A stretch of DNA of 64,000 nucleotides from Sphingobacterium sp. SGR-19 (GCF_011043555.1 NZ_JAAKGS010000008.1:124001-188000), one strand, 5' to 3'. Counted from the first letter of the stretch, positions 45,805 through 54,826 are shown. Program-made: numbers and translations. Notes: generated from the sequence alone by a model not told the origin.

Positions 45805-46608
45805 CTAGATGTCGGCTTTCTTGTTGTTGATCTCTTGAATATACTCACGTGGTGACATCCCGTAATATTTTTGGAAATTCCGTCCAAAATGTGTGTGTGA
45901 ACTGAAACCCACCAAGAATGAAACTTCAAATATTTTGTAATCATGGTGCAATAACAGTTCGGCCGCTTTTTTCAATCTTGCCATATTGATAAGTTCATTG
46001 GGTGATACGTCTGATATCGATTTAATTTTTCTGTATAAAGTTGGTCTGCTCAGGTTCATTAAATCTGCAAGTCTTTCTACATCAAGATTAGGGTCCGCCA
46101 AATGTTGTTGGATAACGTCATATATTTTTTCCAAAAAAAGAGATTCTTCACTTTTTTGAATAGAAGAAGTTTTGACGTGTGCAAAAGGTGAGGAGATAAA
46201 AAACTCTTTTATCTTATTTCTGTTAAGAAGTAAGCTATGGATTTGCGCACGAAGGTATTCTGGCGAGAAAAGCTTTTCAATATAAGCGTCGGCGCCGAGC
46301 TCCAAACCTTCTATTTTAGCGTTTAGCGTATTCTTGGCCGTGAGCAAAATAATGGGAATGTGTGCATGGTTTGGAGTAGATTTGATAATTTTACACACCT
46401 CGAAACCATCCATTTTTGGCATCATCACGTCACAGACAATAAGATCAATCAAACGGAGGTTTAATACCTCTAAGGCTTCCATCCCGTCGGAGGCTCTCGC
46501 GATTTCAAATTGATCGCTTAGATCATCTTCTAAAAAGTCTAAAACTTCCATATTGTCGTCGACAATAAGAATTTTAGGTTTATAGGGGCGGTCTATTAAC
46601 TCTTCCAT
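45805..46608 (-). CDS. REC-AraC response regulator (output half of a split HTCS)
   Basis: The protein has 267 residues. The receiver domain covers residues about 12-125 (ILIVDDNMEVLDFLEDDL, phospho-acceptor Asp in LIVCDVMMPKMDGFEV, switch Thr in IILLTAKN, Lys in YIEKLFSPEYL). An HTCS-like linker follows, then an AraC domain at about 165-262 (LADLMNLSRPTLYRKIKSI and VSFLVGFSSHTHFGRNFQKYYGMSPREYI). The conserved Lys is followed by Leu where receivers normally have Pro. The gene is first in a two-gene operon with the sensor kinase and is divergent from PUL 3. The 21-bp motif upstream of SusC genes of PUL 1, the second pair and PUL 3 is the obvious candidate target. Confidence 0.94.
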   Translation of the reverse strand: MEELIDRPYKPKILIVDDNMEVLDFLEDDLSDQFEIARASDGMEALEVLNLRLIDLIVCDVMMPKMDGFEVCKIIKSTPNHAHIPIILLTAKNTLNAKIEGLELGADAYIEKLFSPEYLRAQIHSLLLNRNKIKEFFISSPFAHVKTSSIQKSEESLFLEKIYDVIQQHLADPNLDVERLADLMNLSRPTLYRKIKSISDVSPNELINMARLKKAAELLLHHDYKIFEVSFLVGFSSHTHFGRNFQKYYGMSPREYIQEINNKKADI

Positions 46609-46639
46609 GATGGTTTACTCGTTTATATGTAGTTGCCGT

Positions 46640-46647
46640 CAAAACTA
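46640..46647 (-). promoter_or_regulatory. Possible -7 box for the REC-AraC gene
   Basis: The minus strand reads TAGTTTTG, a match to TAnnTTTG, 31 nt before the start codon. No convincing TTG is found at the -33 distance (only TTTCC), so this is a weak call. Confidence 0.3.
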
Positions 46648-46699
46648 CACATAAGTTTTTCGTTTGGAAAGCGTGGAGAGAAAAGATAAAAAGAGGGAA

Positions 46700-46720
46700 G
46701 ACAAAATAACGAGTTTTTGA
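46700..46720 (+). promoter_or_regulatory. Site C of the 21-bp putative regulator-binding motif (PUL 3)
   Basis: The plus strand reads GACAAAATAACGAGTTTTTG followed by A. Together with flanking bases it matches site B at 22 of 29 positions. It lies about 187-207 nt upstream of the SusC ATG at 46907, further away than sites A and B. It is in the region between PUL 3 and the divergent split two-component genes, where a regulator commonly binds. A small inverted repeat ACGGAA/TTCCGT (46739-46756) lies 3' of it. Confidence 0.55.
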
Positions 46721-46906
46721 AACAAAACGTGGAAGTTAACGGAAGTATTTTTCCGTAATTGCGATTGTTATAATTAACACGTTAACCATATAAACAAATG
46801 AAAAATAAACCAAGGGGTAGTCCCCCGTTACGCACAAGTGGGAAACTTATCAAAGAATTATCAATGCATGGCGTTATCGCCATTTAAAAATTTAACAAAC
46901 TATTGT

Positions 46907-49900
46907 ATGAAGCATTTCACGATTATATTAGTCTTGTTTTTATGCATCTTTGTGTTGCAGTCGTTCGCTAGCGTAAATGATTCACCCGTTACGACAACTA
47001 AACAAAGTAGCCACAACAGATTAAACTTTGAAGGAACCCAAGAATTGGTTCCGGTAAAAGGCACAGTAACCGATGTGGACGGAAACCCAATCGGTAATGT
47101 GTCGGTATATGAAAAAGGTACGAATAATGGTACGACGACAGCGACGGACGGCAGCTATTCCATCAATGTGAGCAATATTGCCGCTACACTTGTATTTACA
47201 TCCGTAGGATATACAACACAGGAAAGCCCTGTGCCGAGCAACCAAATGATAAATGTGACGTTGCTTGCGGAAGAAAGTGAGCTAGACGAAGTCGTCGTCA
47301 TTGGTTATCAGACGATACGTAAAAAAGATCTTACGGGCGCCGCGTCGGTGGTAAATACCAAGAATACGGAAGCGAAGGTGGCAAGATCGTTACCAGAAGC
47401 ACTACAAGGTCAATCATCCGGTGTTGTGGTGAGGAACTCCGGAGGCCCTGGACAAGGAGCCGTCGTTAACATCAGAGGATTGAGCACCCTGTATGGGAAC
47501 GCCAGTCCATTGTATGTCATAGATGGCATGCTTTCCGATCCGAATGTGACCATCAATACGAATGATATTGAAAGTATCCAAGTGTTGAAAGATGCGTCTG
47601 CCGCTGCGATATACGGTGCCAGATCCGCCAATGGCGTTATCATCATTACTACCAAACAAGGAACGGCCGGTGCACCCATGACAGTTAACGCCTCTGCAAG
47701 GTATAGTGTTACTAATCTACCGAAGATGTATGATATGATGAGTGGGGCGGAATATGTCGCAATGAACCGGCAAGCCTATGAAAATGCGGGTTATACACAG
47801 CAAGCTGCTGTGGAAAATTATGACGGTACGGATGTAGATTGGGCGGATGAGATGTTCCGTACAGGTTCCATACAAGATTATAGTGTTTCTTTATCCGGTG
47901 GTGGCAACGGCTCCAAGTATTTCCTGTCCGGTGCTTATTTCAAAGATGTAGGAACGGTGATCGAACGGAAATTTGACAGAGCGGCACTTCGTATTAATAC
48001 GGAAACTTCGCGAGGCCGTTTCCGTGTGGGAGAAAACATCATGATTTCTTCCTCTCACGGTCGATCACCATTTTCAGGAGGTGCGTTTGGAGGTAATCCA
48101 TTCTACGATGCATTCAGTATGTTGCCCATTATTCCGGTTCAGCATGCCGCATTTGTAAGTGCCGCTAACCCGGGGGGATGGGGCATTGGCTCCGACAATG
48201 CGCGAACGTATGCAAGAAATCATGTGGCCCAAGCTTACATCACTAATTCCGGTTACAACTACTTCAAGCTCATGGGAAATGTATACGGTGAAGCGGATCT
48301 TACCAATTGGTTGACTTATCGATTAAATGCCGGTATGGAAACCAGTTTCGACAAGAACACGAGTTTACGGGGGCAGGGCATATGGTATTGGAATCAGATT
48401 AATGCCCCAACGCGGATCGATGAGGGACGCTCCCAGTTTTTGAGTTATCTTTTTGAACATACGCTGAATTTCAACAAAAGCTTTGATAAACACCAGCTGA
48501 ACGGCGTAGTAGGATATACCCAACAAACCATAGGTAGAGATGGTATCGATGCGGGAAAGACCGATCTGCTCGAGGCTGGAGATCGCTATTTTAACACGAT
48601 AAATTCGGCTACCGGAGAAAATACATCTTCGGGCAGTAGGGGCAGGAACTTTATTGACTCTTGGTTAGGACGGCTCAACTATACATATGATGATCGTTAT
48701 TTGGCAACCTTTACCTTTCGCTCAGATAAGGACTCCAGGTTCTCCAAAAATTATCGTTCTGGATTTTTTCCTTCAGGAGCTTTGGCTTGGCGAATTAGCA
48801 ATGAGCAGTTTTTCGATGTAGATTGGGTGTCTGATTTGAAGTTACGAGGTTCGTACGGATTGCTAGGTGCGGCCAATTTATCTAATTACCAATATATTGG
48901 GCTAATCAATCAGGCACCGCGTGCAATATTTGGAACAGGTGAGCAAAATGCTTACGTCGGGGGGACGCAGGTGAGGCTGGTGGATCCCAACCTGCGGTGG
49001 GAAGAGAAAGCGACGTTAAACTTAGGCTTTGATGCTTCTTTATTTAACAGGAAACTAGATGCCTCTTTTAATGTGTTCAGGTCTGTCACTTCCGACGTGC
49101 TACTTTATCTACCGATCCCCGGTTATATAGGCAGTTTGGGTGGCGATATATTCACGAATATGGGCTCTATTGAAAATAAAGGTGTGGAGCTTGAATTAAC
49201 CTATAAACCCCAAGTCGCGAACGAAGATGGCTTTCGATGGGATGTAACCGGAAACATTAGCTTCGTGCGTAATAAAGTGTTGTCGCTTGGCAATCTGGGC
49301 GTTGATCCCGCGACCGGGCTTCCTCGAAACTATATACAATCAGGCAATACGCGTACGCAAGTCGGACGTTCCATTGGCGAATATTATGTGATATTAACGG
49401 ATGGTATCTTTCAGAATCAAGCTGAAATTGATGAACATCGGGCACAGTCCGGTATTGCGAAGCCCGGTGACATCCGGTACGTAAACTTACAAGATATGGG
49501 GACTGGAAATGATATTAATTCTGAAGATCGGACATTCGCGGGCACCCCGTGGCCTACATTCACATCTGGTCTCATGTTTAACGGATATTATAGAAATTTT
49601 ACACTCAATATGCAATTTTATGGCGTATTCGGCACCAAGCTCTATAACGATATGCGTCGTGATTTCGACGGTATGGGATACTCTAACTATCGGAGAGGAA
49701 TTGTGCCCTGGACAGCCGAAAATCCGACAGATTTTCCGCGTCTCGGTGTATCCTATACCAGTAATACAGCGGGTGATCCCGCAGTGGATCAGGGTATTCA
49801 GTCTAATGTTCGGGGCGATACGGAGCGCTGGTTGGAAAATGGTTCGTATCTACGGTTGAGTAATGTGCAATTCGGATATAATGTGCCTAGACGTATATTG

Positions 49901-50083
49901 GAGAGATGGCATATCCCTTCATTGCAAGTGTATGTAAGCGGACAGAACCTGCTAACCATCACAAACTATTCTGGGCTCGACCCGGATGTGGTGGGCGCTA
50001 ATGCCAACTTAGAGCCCGGGGTAGATGTTGGTGGCTGGCCTCCTAACCGGATTGTGTCATTCGGTATAGCGCTAGGTTTGTAA
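46907..50083 (+). CDS. SusC-like TonB-dependent transporter (PUL 3)
   Basis: From ATG 46907 the protein has 1058 residues and begins with a clean signal peptide (HFTIILVLFLCIFVLQSFAS). The frame extends to a GTG at 46838, but the added residues have no signal character. A carboxypeptidase-regulatory-like domain (VKGTVTDVDGNPIGNVSVYE), the TonB box DEVVVIGYQTIRKKD, the plug (LYVIDGMLSD, QVLKDASAAAIYGARSANGVIII) and the barrel follow. There is no STN domain, in keeping with control by the neighbouring two-component system. In sequence it is distinct from the PUL 1 and PUL 2 transporters in the barrel loops. Confidence 0.96.
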   Translation: MKHFTIILVLFLCIFVLQSFASVNDSPVTTTKQSSHNRLNFEGTQELVPVKGTVTDVDGNPIGNVSVYEKGTNNGTTTATDGSYSINVSNIAATLVFTSVGYTTQESPVPSNQMINVTLLAEESELDEVVVIGYQTIRKKDLTGAASVVNTKNTEAKVARSLPEALQGQSSGVVVRNSGGPGQGAVVNIRGLSTLYGNASPLYVIDGMLSDPNVTINTNDIESIQVLKDASAAAIYGARSANGVIIITTKQGTAGAPMTVNASARYSVTNLPKMYDMMSGAEYVAMNRQAYENAGYTQQAAVENYDGTDVDWADEMFRTGSIQDYSVSLSGGGNGSKYFLSGAYFKDVGTVIERKFDRAALRINTETSRGRFRVGENIMISSSHGRSPFSGGAFGGNPFYDAFSMLPIIPVQHAAFVSAANPGGWGIGSDNARTYARNHVAQAYITNSGYNYFKLMGNVYGEADLTNWLTYRLNAGMETSFDKNTSLRGQGIWYWNQINAPTRIDEGRSQFLSYLFEHTLNFNKSFDKHQLNGVVGYTQQTIGRDGIDAGKTDLLEAGDRYFNTINSATGENTSSGSRGRNFIDSWLGRLNYTYDDRYLATFTFRSDKDSRFSKNYRSGFFPSGALAWRISNEQFFDVDWVSDLKLRGSYGLLGAANLSNYQYIGLINQAPRAIFGTGEQNAYVGGTQVRLVDPNLRWEEKATLNLGFDASLFNRKLDASFNVFRSVTSDVLLYLPIPGYIGSLGGDIFTNMGSIENKGVELELTYKPQVANEDGFRWDVTGNISFVRNKVLSLGNLGVDPATGLPRNYIQSGNTRTQVGRSIGEYYVILTDGIFQNQAEIDEHRAQSGIAKPGDIRYVNLQDMGTGNDINSEDRTFAGTPWPTFTSGLMFNGYYRNFTLNMQFYGVFGTKLYNDMRRDFDGMGYSNYRRGIVPWTAENPTDFPRLGVSYTSNTAGDPAVDQGIQSNVRGDTERWLENGSYLRLSNVQFGYNVPRRILERWHIPSLQVYVSGQNLLTITNYSGLDPDVVGANANLEPGVDVGGWPPNRIVSFGIALGL

Positions 50084-50127
50084 ATCGTTGAACCAAAAAT
50101 GAATGTAGAATGGGACAATTTATTAAG

Positions 50128-51663
50128 ATGAAAAAATTGACAATAATATTAGCCGCTATCGTTTCTCTCTCTGTTTCGTGTAAGAGAAATTTTGATGAAC
50201 CGAATCCCGATATGCTAACGGGGGAATCTTACTGGCAAGATGATGTTGATGCGATCAAAGGGATCAATGCCGTATACAGCGGCTTGAATAGAAGTAATAA
50301 TTATTATAATCGTTGGATGCATTTCGTGTATTTGCTGCGATCTGACGAAGGCTTTGGCTCGGGCGGTGATATTGGGTTAAATAATAATATGGCGTTTTCT
50401 TATACCAGCAACAATACCGGTAACGGACAATGGAATGCGATTTTCCATGTCAATTATCGGGCGAATCTGGTCATAGCCAACGTGCCCCAGATCAGTATGA
50501 ATGAGGACTTGAAAAACCGTATTGTAGCCGAAGCAAAATTTTTACGGGCGTTAAATTACTTTAATCTCGTCGTATTTTGGGGGCGTCCGCCTCTGGTCTT
50601 GACGCCCTTATTGCCTACGGATTACCCGCCTAACGCAACTCCGGAGCAGGTATACATGCAGATTGAAAAGGATTTGACGGAAGCACTGGCCGATTTGCCA
50701 GCGTCGTATGATGCCGCTGATGTTGGCCGTGTTACCAAAGGGGCTGCGCATGGGTTGCTTGCTAAGGTTTATTTGCAGCAAGGTAAGTTCGATGAGGCGA
50801 AAAATGCTATGGAATGGCTCGTGACGGGGGAAGGCGCGTCTAATTATGCTTTGATGGCCAATTATGCCGACAATTTCGACAAAGATCATGAGAACAACCA
50901 AGAATCGGTTTATGAAATACAATATAAGGAAAACCCTGCAGAGAATGGCGATGATGATACCAATCCCGGCATCAGTCTTAATACCGGAACGTCGGTTGCT
51001 AAGTTCTTGGCTCCACCTGCGCCTGGTCCGGGATATGCGGATGGTGCGGCGAGACGTTGGATAGTAGATGCATTCGAAGCCGAAAGGACCGTTGACAACA
51101 AAAGAGATCCACGGGCGGGCGTAAGCTTTTTGTACGACTACGCGGATGAGCGCGGACCTGCTTTTACGATGGTATACGGGCAAACATGGCAGCAACGGTA
51201 TGGTGCGAACGATAAAAGAGTGTGGTTCAGAAAACTATTGAATGACCACTGGAGGAATGATGAGAATTTTAGCTCGCCAAACAATTATCGGATGATACGT
51301 TATGCCGATATCTTGCTGATGTATGCCGAATGTTTAAACGAATTAAACCGAACTGGAGATGCTTATACGTATGTGGATAGGGTAAGGACTCGGGTCAATT
51401 TACCCCCGCTAACGACTGCTAAGCCTGGATTAAACCAAGAGGCTTTTCGCGAACAAATTAAACACGAAAGGTTGCTGGAGCTCGCCGGCGAAGGATGGCG
51501 TTATTTCGATATGGTACGTTGGGGTGAGCTGGCAGATAATCTGGAGGTGCTGAAAGAACGGGATGCAGATTTTCATAATTTTGTGTCGGGCAAGCACGAA
51601 TGGTATCCTATTCCACAGTCGGATGTAGATAATTCCGATCTGACACAAAACCCGGGCTATTAA
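50128..51663 (+). CDS. SusD-like outer-membrane lipoprotein (PUL 3)
   Basis: From ATG 50128 the protein has 511 residues and starts with a textbook lipoprotein signal (KKLTIILAAIVSLSVSC). An ATG at 50110 would add six residues. SusD blocks are SYWQDDVDAIKGINAVYSGL, EAKFLRALNYFNLVVFWG, GAAHGLLAKVYLQQGKFDEA (TPR), IRYADILLMYAECLNELN, HERLLELAGEGWRYFDMVRWG and HEWYPIPQSDVDNS. It follows SusC closely and precedes the CBM-like lipoprotein. Confidence 0.96.
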   Translation: MKKLTIILAAIVSLSVSCKRNFDEPNPDMLTGESYWQDDVDAIKGINAVYSGLNRSNNYYNRWMHFVYLLRSDEGFGSGGDIGLNNNMAFSYTSNNTGNGQWNAIFHVNYRANLVIANVPQISMNEDLKNRIVAEAKFLRALNYFNLVVFWGRPPLVLTPLLPTDYPPNATPEQVYMQIEKDLTEALADLPASYDAADVGRVTKGAAHGLLAKVYLQQGKFDEAKNAMEWLVTGEGASNYALMANYADNFDKDHENNQESVYEIQYKENPAENGDDDTNPGISLNTGTSVAKFLAPPAPGPGYADGAARRWIVDAFEAERTVDNKRDPRAGVSFLYDYADERGPAFTMVYGQTWQQRYGANDKRVWFRKLLNDHWRNDENFSSPNNYRMIRYADILLMYAECLNELNRTGDAYTYVDRVRTRVNLPPLTTAKPGLNQEAFREQIKHERLLELAGEGWRYFDMVRWGELADNLEVLKERDADFHNFVSGKHEWYPIPQSDVDNSDLTQNPGY

Positions 51664-51711
51664 CGTAGAGCGATTGGATAATTTATATACACAACTACAA
51701 AGAGTACGAAC

Positions 51712-52473
51712 ATGAAGAAATTAATCTTTCTATTCCCATTTTGTCTGCTGCTTATCATAACAAGCTGCAAAGATGATGTGGAAATACCTTCGAGTACGTT
51801 GCTACCGACCATTAAATTGCAGGCGGATGCCATTGCGGTGGCGGAGGGCACATATATACTGAATGCCGAAGGAAGAAGCGCTTATGGCGGTGCAAAGCTG
51901 CGTAAAGTCGAATTTTATAAAGGAGCGGAGAAAATCGGTGAAAAGGATATTGCGCCTTACACATGGGCATATCCGGTCGTAGAAAACATACCCGATCAGG
52001 AGCTATCTTTTCACGCCGTTTTGTCTGACGTTGTCGGGAATAATGTAAAAAGTGATGTGGTGACGGCAACGGTCAAGGTGTTGCCTATTCGGATAGAGGC
52101 TGAACATGCCGTTTTGCGAGGTTTAGCACGAGTGGCTACCGATCGGGAGACAAGAGAGACATCATCTAACCAAGCAAAAGTGGGCGCCATCGATAATGCA
52201 GAAAGTGGTATTGATGTAACGATCGACGTACGAGCGGCGGGAGAATATCTAATTCGAGTAGCTGCTGGTACTGGTTTTAACGGAACTGCACATAAAATTT
52301 ATGTGGACGGCAAGGAGGCTGAAGCACAGATCTATGATATTCCCAACCTCGGCTGGAATGTTTGGCAGACCTTCGACATGCTATTTGATCTGGAAGTTGG
52401 AAGCCATAAAATAAGCATTCGTCGTCAAAATGGGTATGGCGAATTGGATTATGTAGAATATTCAAAACGATAA
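51712..52473 (+). CDS. Surface lipoprotein with Ig-like and CBM6-like domains (probable glycan-binding protein)
   Basis: The protein has 253 residues with lipobox LIITSC (Cys near residue 19). Residues about 30-125 look like an Ig-type beta-sandwich (KLRKVEFYKGAEKIGEKDI, HAVLSDVVGNNV). Residues about 128-253 resemble a CBM6/35-type jelly roll: RIEAEHAVLRG, VTIDVRAAGEYLIRVAAGTG, KIYVDGKEAEA and a C-terminal LDYVEYS. There are no catalytic motifs. By position (SusC, SusD, this gene, GH43) it takes the place of SusE/SusF-type surface glycan-binding proteins and probably presents arabinan-type chains to the GH43 enzyme. The next gene starts 4 nt downstream. Confidence 0.78.
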   Translation: MKKLIFLFPFCLLLIITSCKDDVEIPSSTLLPTIKLQADAIAVAEGTYILNAEGRSAYGGAKLRKVEFYKGAEKIGEKDIAPYTWAYPVVENIPDQELSFHAVLSDVVGNNVKSDVVTATVKVLPIRIEAEHAVLRGLARVATDRETRETSSNQAKVGAIDNAESGIDVTIDVRAAGEYLIRVAAGTGFNGTAHKIYVDGKEAEAQIYDIPNLGWNVWQTFDMLFDLEVGSHKISIRRQNGYGELDYVEYSKR

Positions 52474-52477
52474 TGAT

Positions 52478-53563
52478 ATGAGCAAGAAAATATATTTATA
52501 TATAGGCGTGTTGCTATTTTTCATAGCTTGTGAAGATAAGGGTGCAGGTCTCTACCTTGGGGTTCCCAAACCACCGGAAGCTGATCCGGAGGAAGAGGTC
52601 ATGTATAGAAACCCCGTGTTTGAACCGATTTTAGCAGATCCTACCGTCGTGCGGGATCCCCGGACGGGGTTATTCTACGCGTATGGAACGGAAGATAACT
52701 GGGGAGATGGCGTCGGTAATCGTGTCGTACCGATTGTCAGTTCAGAAAATCTAACTTCATGGACGTTGGTCGGACAAGCGTTCTCTACAAAACCTAATTG
52801 GAAAAATTCAGGTAATATTTGGGCGCCCGATGTGGTTTATATGGATGGGAAATTCGTTATGTATTATTCTTATTCTACTTGGGGTGATGCTAATCCGGGA
52901 GTCGGGGTCGCGACGGCTGAGCAGCCTGCAGGGCCATTTACCGATCAGGGCAAGCTTTTTACAAGTAACGAAATAAATGTGCCAAATTCTATTGATCCGC
53001 ATTTCTTTGAAGAAGGGGGGCATCGGTATTTATTTTGGGGAAGTTTTAGCAATGCTGCTACACAGGGCACGTATGTCGTCGATTTGAGTGATGATGGTCT
53101 GAGCGTACCTGATTTATCGCAAAAGACAAAGATAGCCGCTGGTGATTTTGAAGCAGTCATGATTCATAAAAGGGAAGATTATTATTACTTCTTTGGTTCT
53201 AAGGGGAGCTGTTGTGAAGGAGCCAATAGCCAATATCGGGTATTGGTAGCACGTTCAACCAACCTAAAAGGACCTTATCTCGATCGTGATGGGCGAGACA
53301 TTGCGGAGCGTGGTCGAGGTACGATATTACTCCAAGGGAGCGAGATATTTGCCGGCCCAGGTCATAATTCCCGTATCTTTTCCGATGATGAGGGAACAGA
53401 TTGGTTGCTTTATCATGGTATAGACAGGGCTCAAGGAACAGTTTCTAGCGGCGCTACTAGACGCCCGCTGATGCTGGATAAAATTGAATGGCGAGACGGT
53501 TGGCCGTCGATAGGAGGTGCCATACCGAGCACAATGCGGACAAAGGCTCCCGTTTTTAATTGA
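52478..53563 (+). CDS. GH43-family arabinosidase lipoprotein (PUL 3)
   Basis: The protein has 361 residues with lipobox LFFIAC (Cys near residue 18). Catalytic acids are visible as the Asp of LADPTVVRDP, the Asp of NSIDPHFFEE and the Glu of GDFEAVMIHK. GNIWAPDVVYMDG and GSKGSCCEGA match the paralogue at 22225-23316 closely, as do YSTWGDANPGVGVATAE and LLYHGIDRAQG. The two enzymes are in different operons that share the 21-bp motif, so they are likely induced together. An endo- or exo-alpha-1,5-arabinanase role is likely, with beta-xylosidase activity as an alternative. It is the last gene of PUL 3. Confidence 0.92.
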   Translation: MSKKIYLYIGVLLFFIACEDKGAGLYLGVPKPPEADPEEEVMYRNPVFEPILADPTVVRDPRTGLFYAYGTEDNWGDGVGNRVVPIVSSENLTSWTLVGQAFSTKPNWKNSGNIWAPDVVYMDGKFVMYYSYSTWGDANPGVGVATAEQPAGPFTDQGKLFTSNEINVPNSIDPHFFEEGGHRYLFWGSFSNAATQGTYVVDLSDDGLSVPDLSQKTKIAAGDFEAVMIHKREDYYYFFGSKGSCCEGANSQYRVLVARSTNLKGPYLDRDGRDIAERGRGTILLQGSEIFAGPGHNSRIFSDDEGTDWLLYHGIDRAQGTVSSGATRRPLMLDKIEWRDGWPSIGGAIPSTMRTKAPVFN

Positions 53564-53586
53564 ATTCATGGAAAGAAAACGATAAA

Positions 53587-53632
53587 AGACTATCAACGAC
53601 CCGGTATGTTGATCCGGGTTGATTGATAGTCT
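53587..53632. terminator. Bidirectional hairpin between PUL 3 and the trans-sulfuration gene
   Basis: AGACTATCAA (53587-53596) pairs with TTGATAGTCT (53623-53632), and inside it ACCCGG (53599-53604) pairs with CCGGGT (53614-53619). It lies between two convergent genes and overlaps the stop codon of the minus-strand gene, so it can serve both. Confidence 0.7.
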
Positions 53633-54809
53633 AGTTATCTAAAGCCCCCTCAAAATCACTAATAAGATCATCGATATGCTCGATGCCGACTGATATGCGC
53701 AGCAGTCCTTTGCTGAAAGACAGCTGATTTTCTTTTTTTCCTGCTTGATGTGCACCCCAGATGCTAGCAGGGTGGGTTATTAAGGATTCAATTCCACCTA
53801 AGCTTACGGCATTGTGGAAGAATTTTAATTTGCTTAGTATCGCTTGTGCTCGCTGGAATTGTTCCGTATCATCTTTGCCGGCAACCTCGATAGCAAGCAT
53901 ACCCGTAAACCCCTTCATTTGCTTTTTTGCCAACGCATGTTGGGGGTGGTTTCCAAGTCCTACATAGACAACTTTCTTGATGGAGGGCTGTCTTTCCAAC
54001 CACTGTGCTAAGGCAAGCGCGTTTTCATTAATCTGCCGAACACGCAATGCTAGCGTTTTTAAGCCGCGCAATAGCAACCAAGAATCAAAGGGACTCAACG
54101 AAGCGCCTAATAAGAGTGATCGGCGCCAAACTTGTTCGATGTATGCTGCCGAACCACATACGGCACCTGCTGTAAGGTCGCTGTGCCCACCAAGATATTT
54201 CGTAGCGCTGTGGACGATGATGTCAATACCAAAGTCAGCAGGTACCAGATTGATGGGCGAAGCAAAGGTGTTGTCTATCATGGTTAAGATACCGCGTTCT
54301 TTACCAAGTTTTCCAATATACTCCAAATCAGTAATATCTAGGTTTGGGTTGGATGGCGTCTCTACGAAAATAAGCTTGGTATTGGGCTGTATGGCTGCCT
54401 CAAAAGCAGCGTTGTCTGTTTGGTCGACTTGTGTCACCTCTACCCCATACTGTAATAGAAAATCACGAATAAACGTCAGTGATGCAGCGTAATGTGCTTT
54501 TTGCGTAATGATATGGTCGCCACTTTTTACGACAGCAAGGATAGCCGTACTAATTGCAGCCATCCCCGTTGCCAATACAAGTGCATCCTCTTTTTTCTCT
54601 AATTTCGCTATAAGTGCTGCAGCTTGGCTATTGTTTGGATTACCATGACGATGATAGAATTCGGGCGATTTTGTGGCCGTCGCAGCGTGTGCGAAAGATG
54701 CTATATCGTCCGCGAGATACGTCGATGTCTGGAAAATGGGTGTCACAACCGATTTCGTGGTATTGAAATGTTCACCTTCGTGAATTAAAGAGGTTTCTAG
54801 CTTTGCCAT
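53631..54809 (-). CDS. Trans-sulfuration PLP enzyme (cystathionine gamma-synthase / gamma-lyase family)
   Basis: The protein has 392 residues, normal for the Cys/Met metabolism PLP family. YHRHGNPNNSQ, ALVLATGMAAISTAILAVV, KLIFVETPSNPNLDI and the Schiff-base lysine block HSATKYLGGHSDLTAG (Lys near residue 205) are clear, as is GGIESLITHPAS near the C-terminus. Members make or break cystathionine or release methanethiol; separating these needs finer residues than I can judge. The gene is unrelated to the polysaccharide loci and marks the change to housekeeping content. Confidence 0.92.
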   Translation of the reverse strand: MAKLETSLIHEGEHFNTTKSVVTPIFQTSTYLADDIASFAHAATATKSPEFYHRHGNPNNSQAAALIAKLEKKEDALVLATGMAAISTAILAVVKSGDHIITQKAHYAASLTFIRDFLLQYGVEVTQVDQTDNAAFEAAIQPNTKLIFVETPSNPNLDITDLEYIGKLGKERGILTMIDNTFASPINLVPADFGIDIIVHSATKYLGGHSDLTAGAVCGSAAYIEQVWRRSLLLGASLSPFDSWLLLRGLKTLALRVRQINENALALAQWLERQPSIKKVVYVGLGNHPQHALAKKQMKGFTGMLAIEVAGKDDTEQFQRAQAILSKLKFFHNAVSLGGIESLITHPASIWGAHQAGKKENQLSFSKGLLRISVGIEHIDDLISDFEGALDN

Positions 54810-54826
54810 AACGAATGAATATAGCG

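Noticed and set aside
46838..46906. N-terminal extension of the PUL 3 SusC to GTG 46838
   Set aside because: The extra residues have no signal-peptide character, whereas ATG 46907 opens directly into one.
50608..51195. A 195-codon minus-strand frame inside the PUL 3 SusD gene
   Set aside because: It lies wholly antisense to a clear SusD sequence, is rich in Arg and Ile as antisense frames often are, and has no start context or motif.
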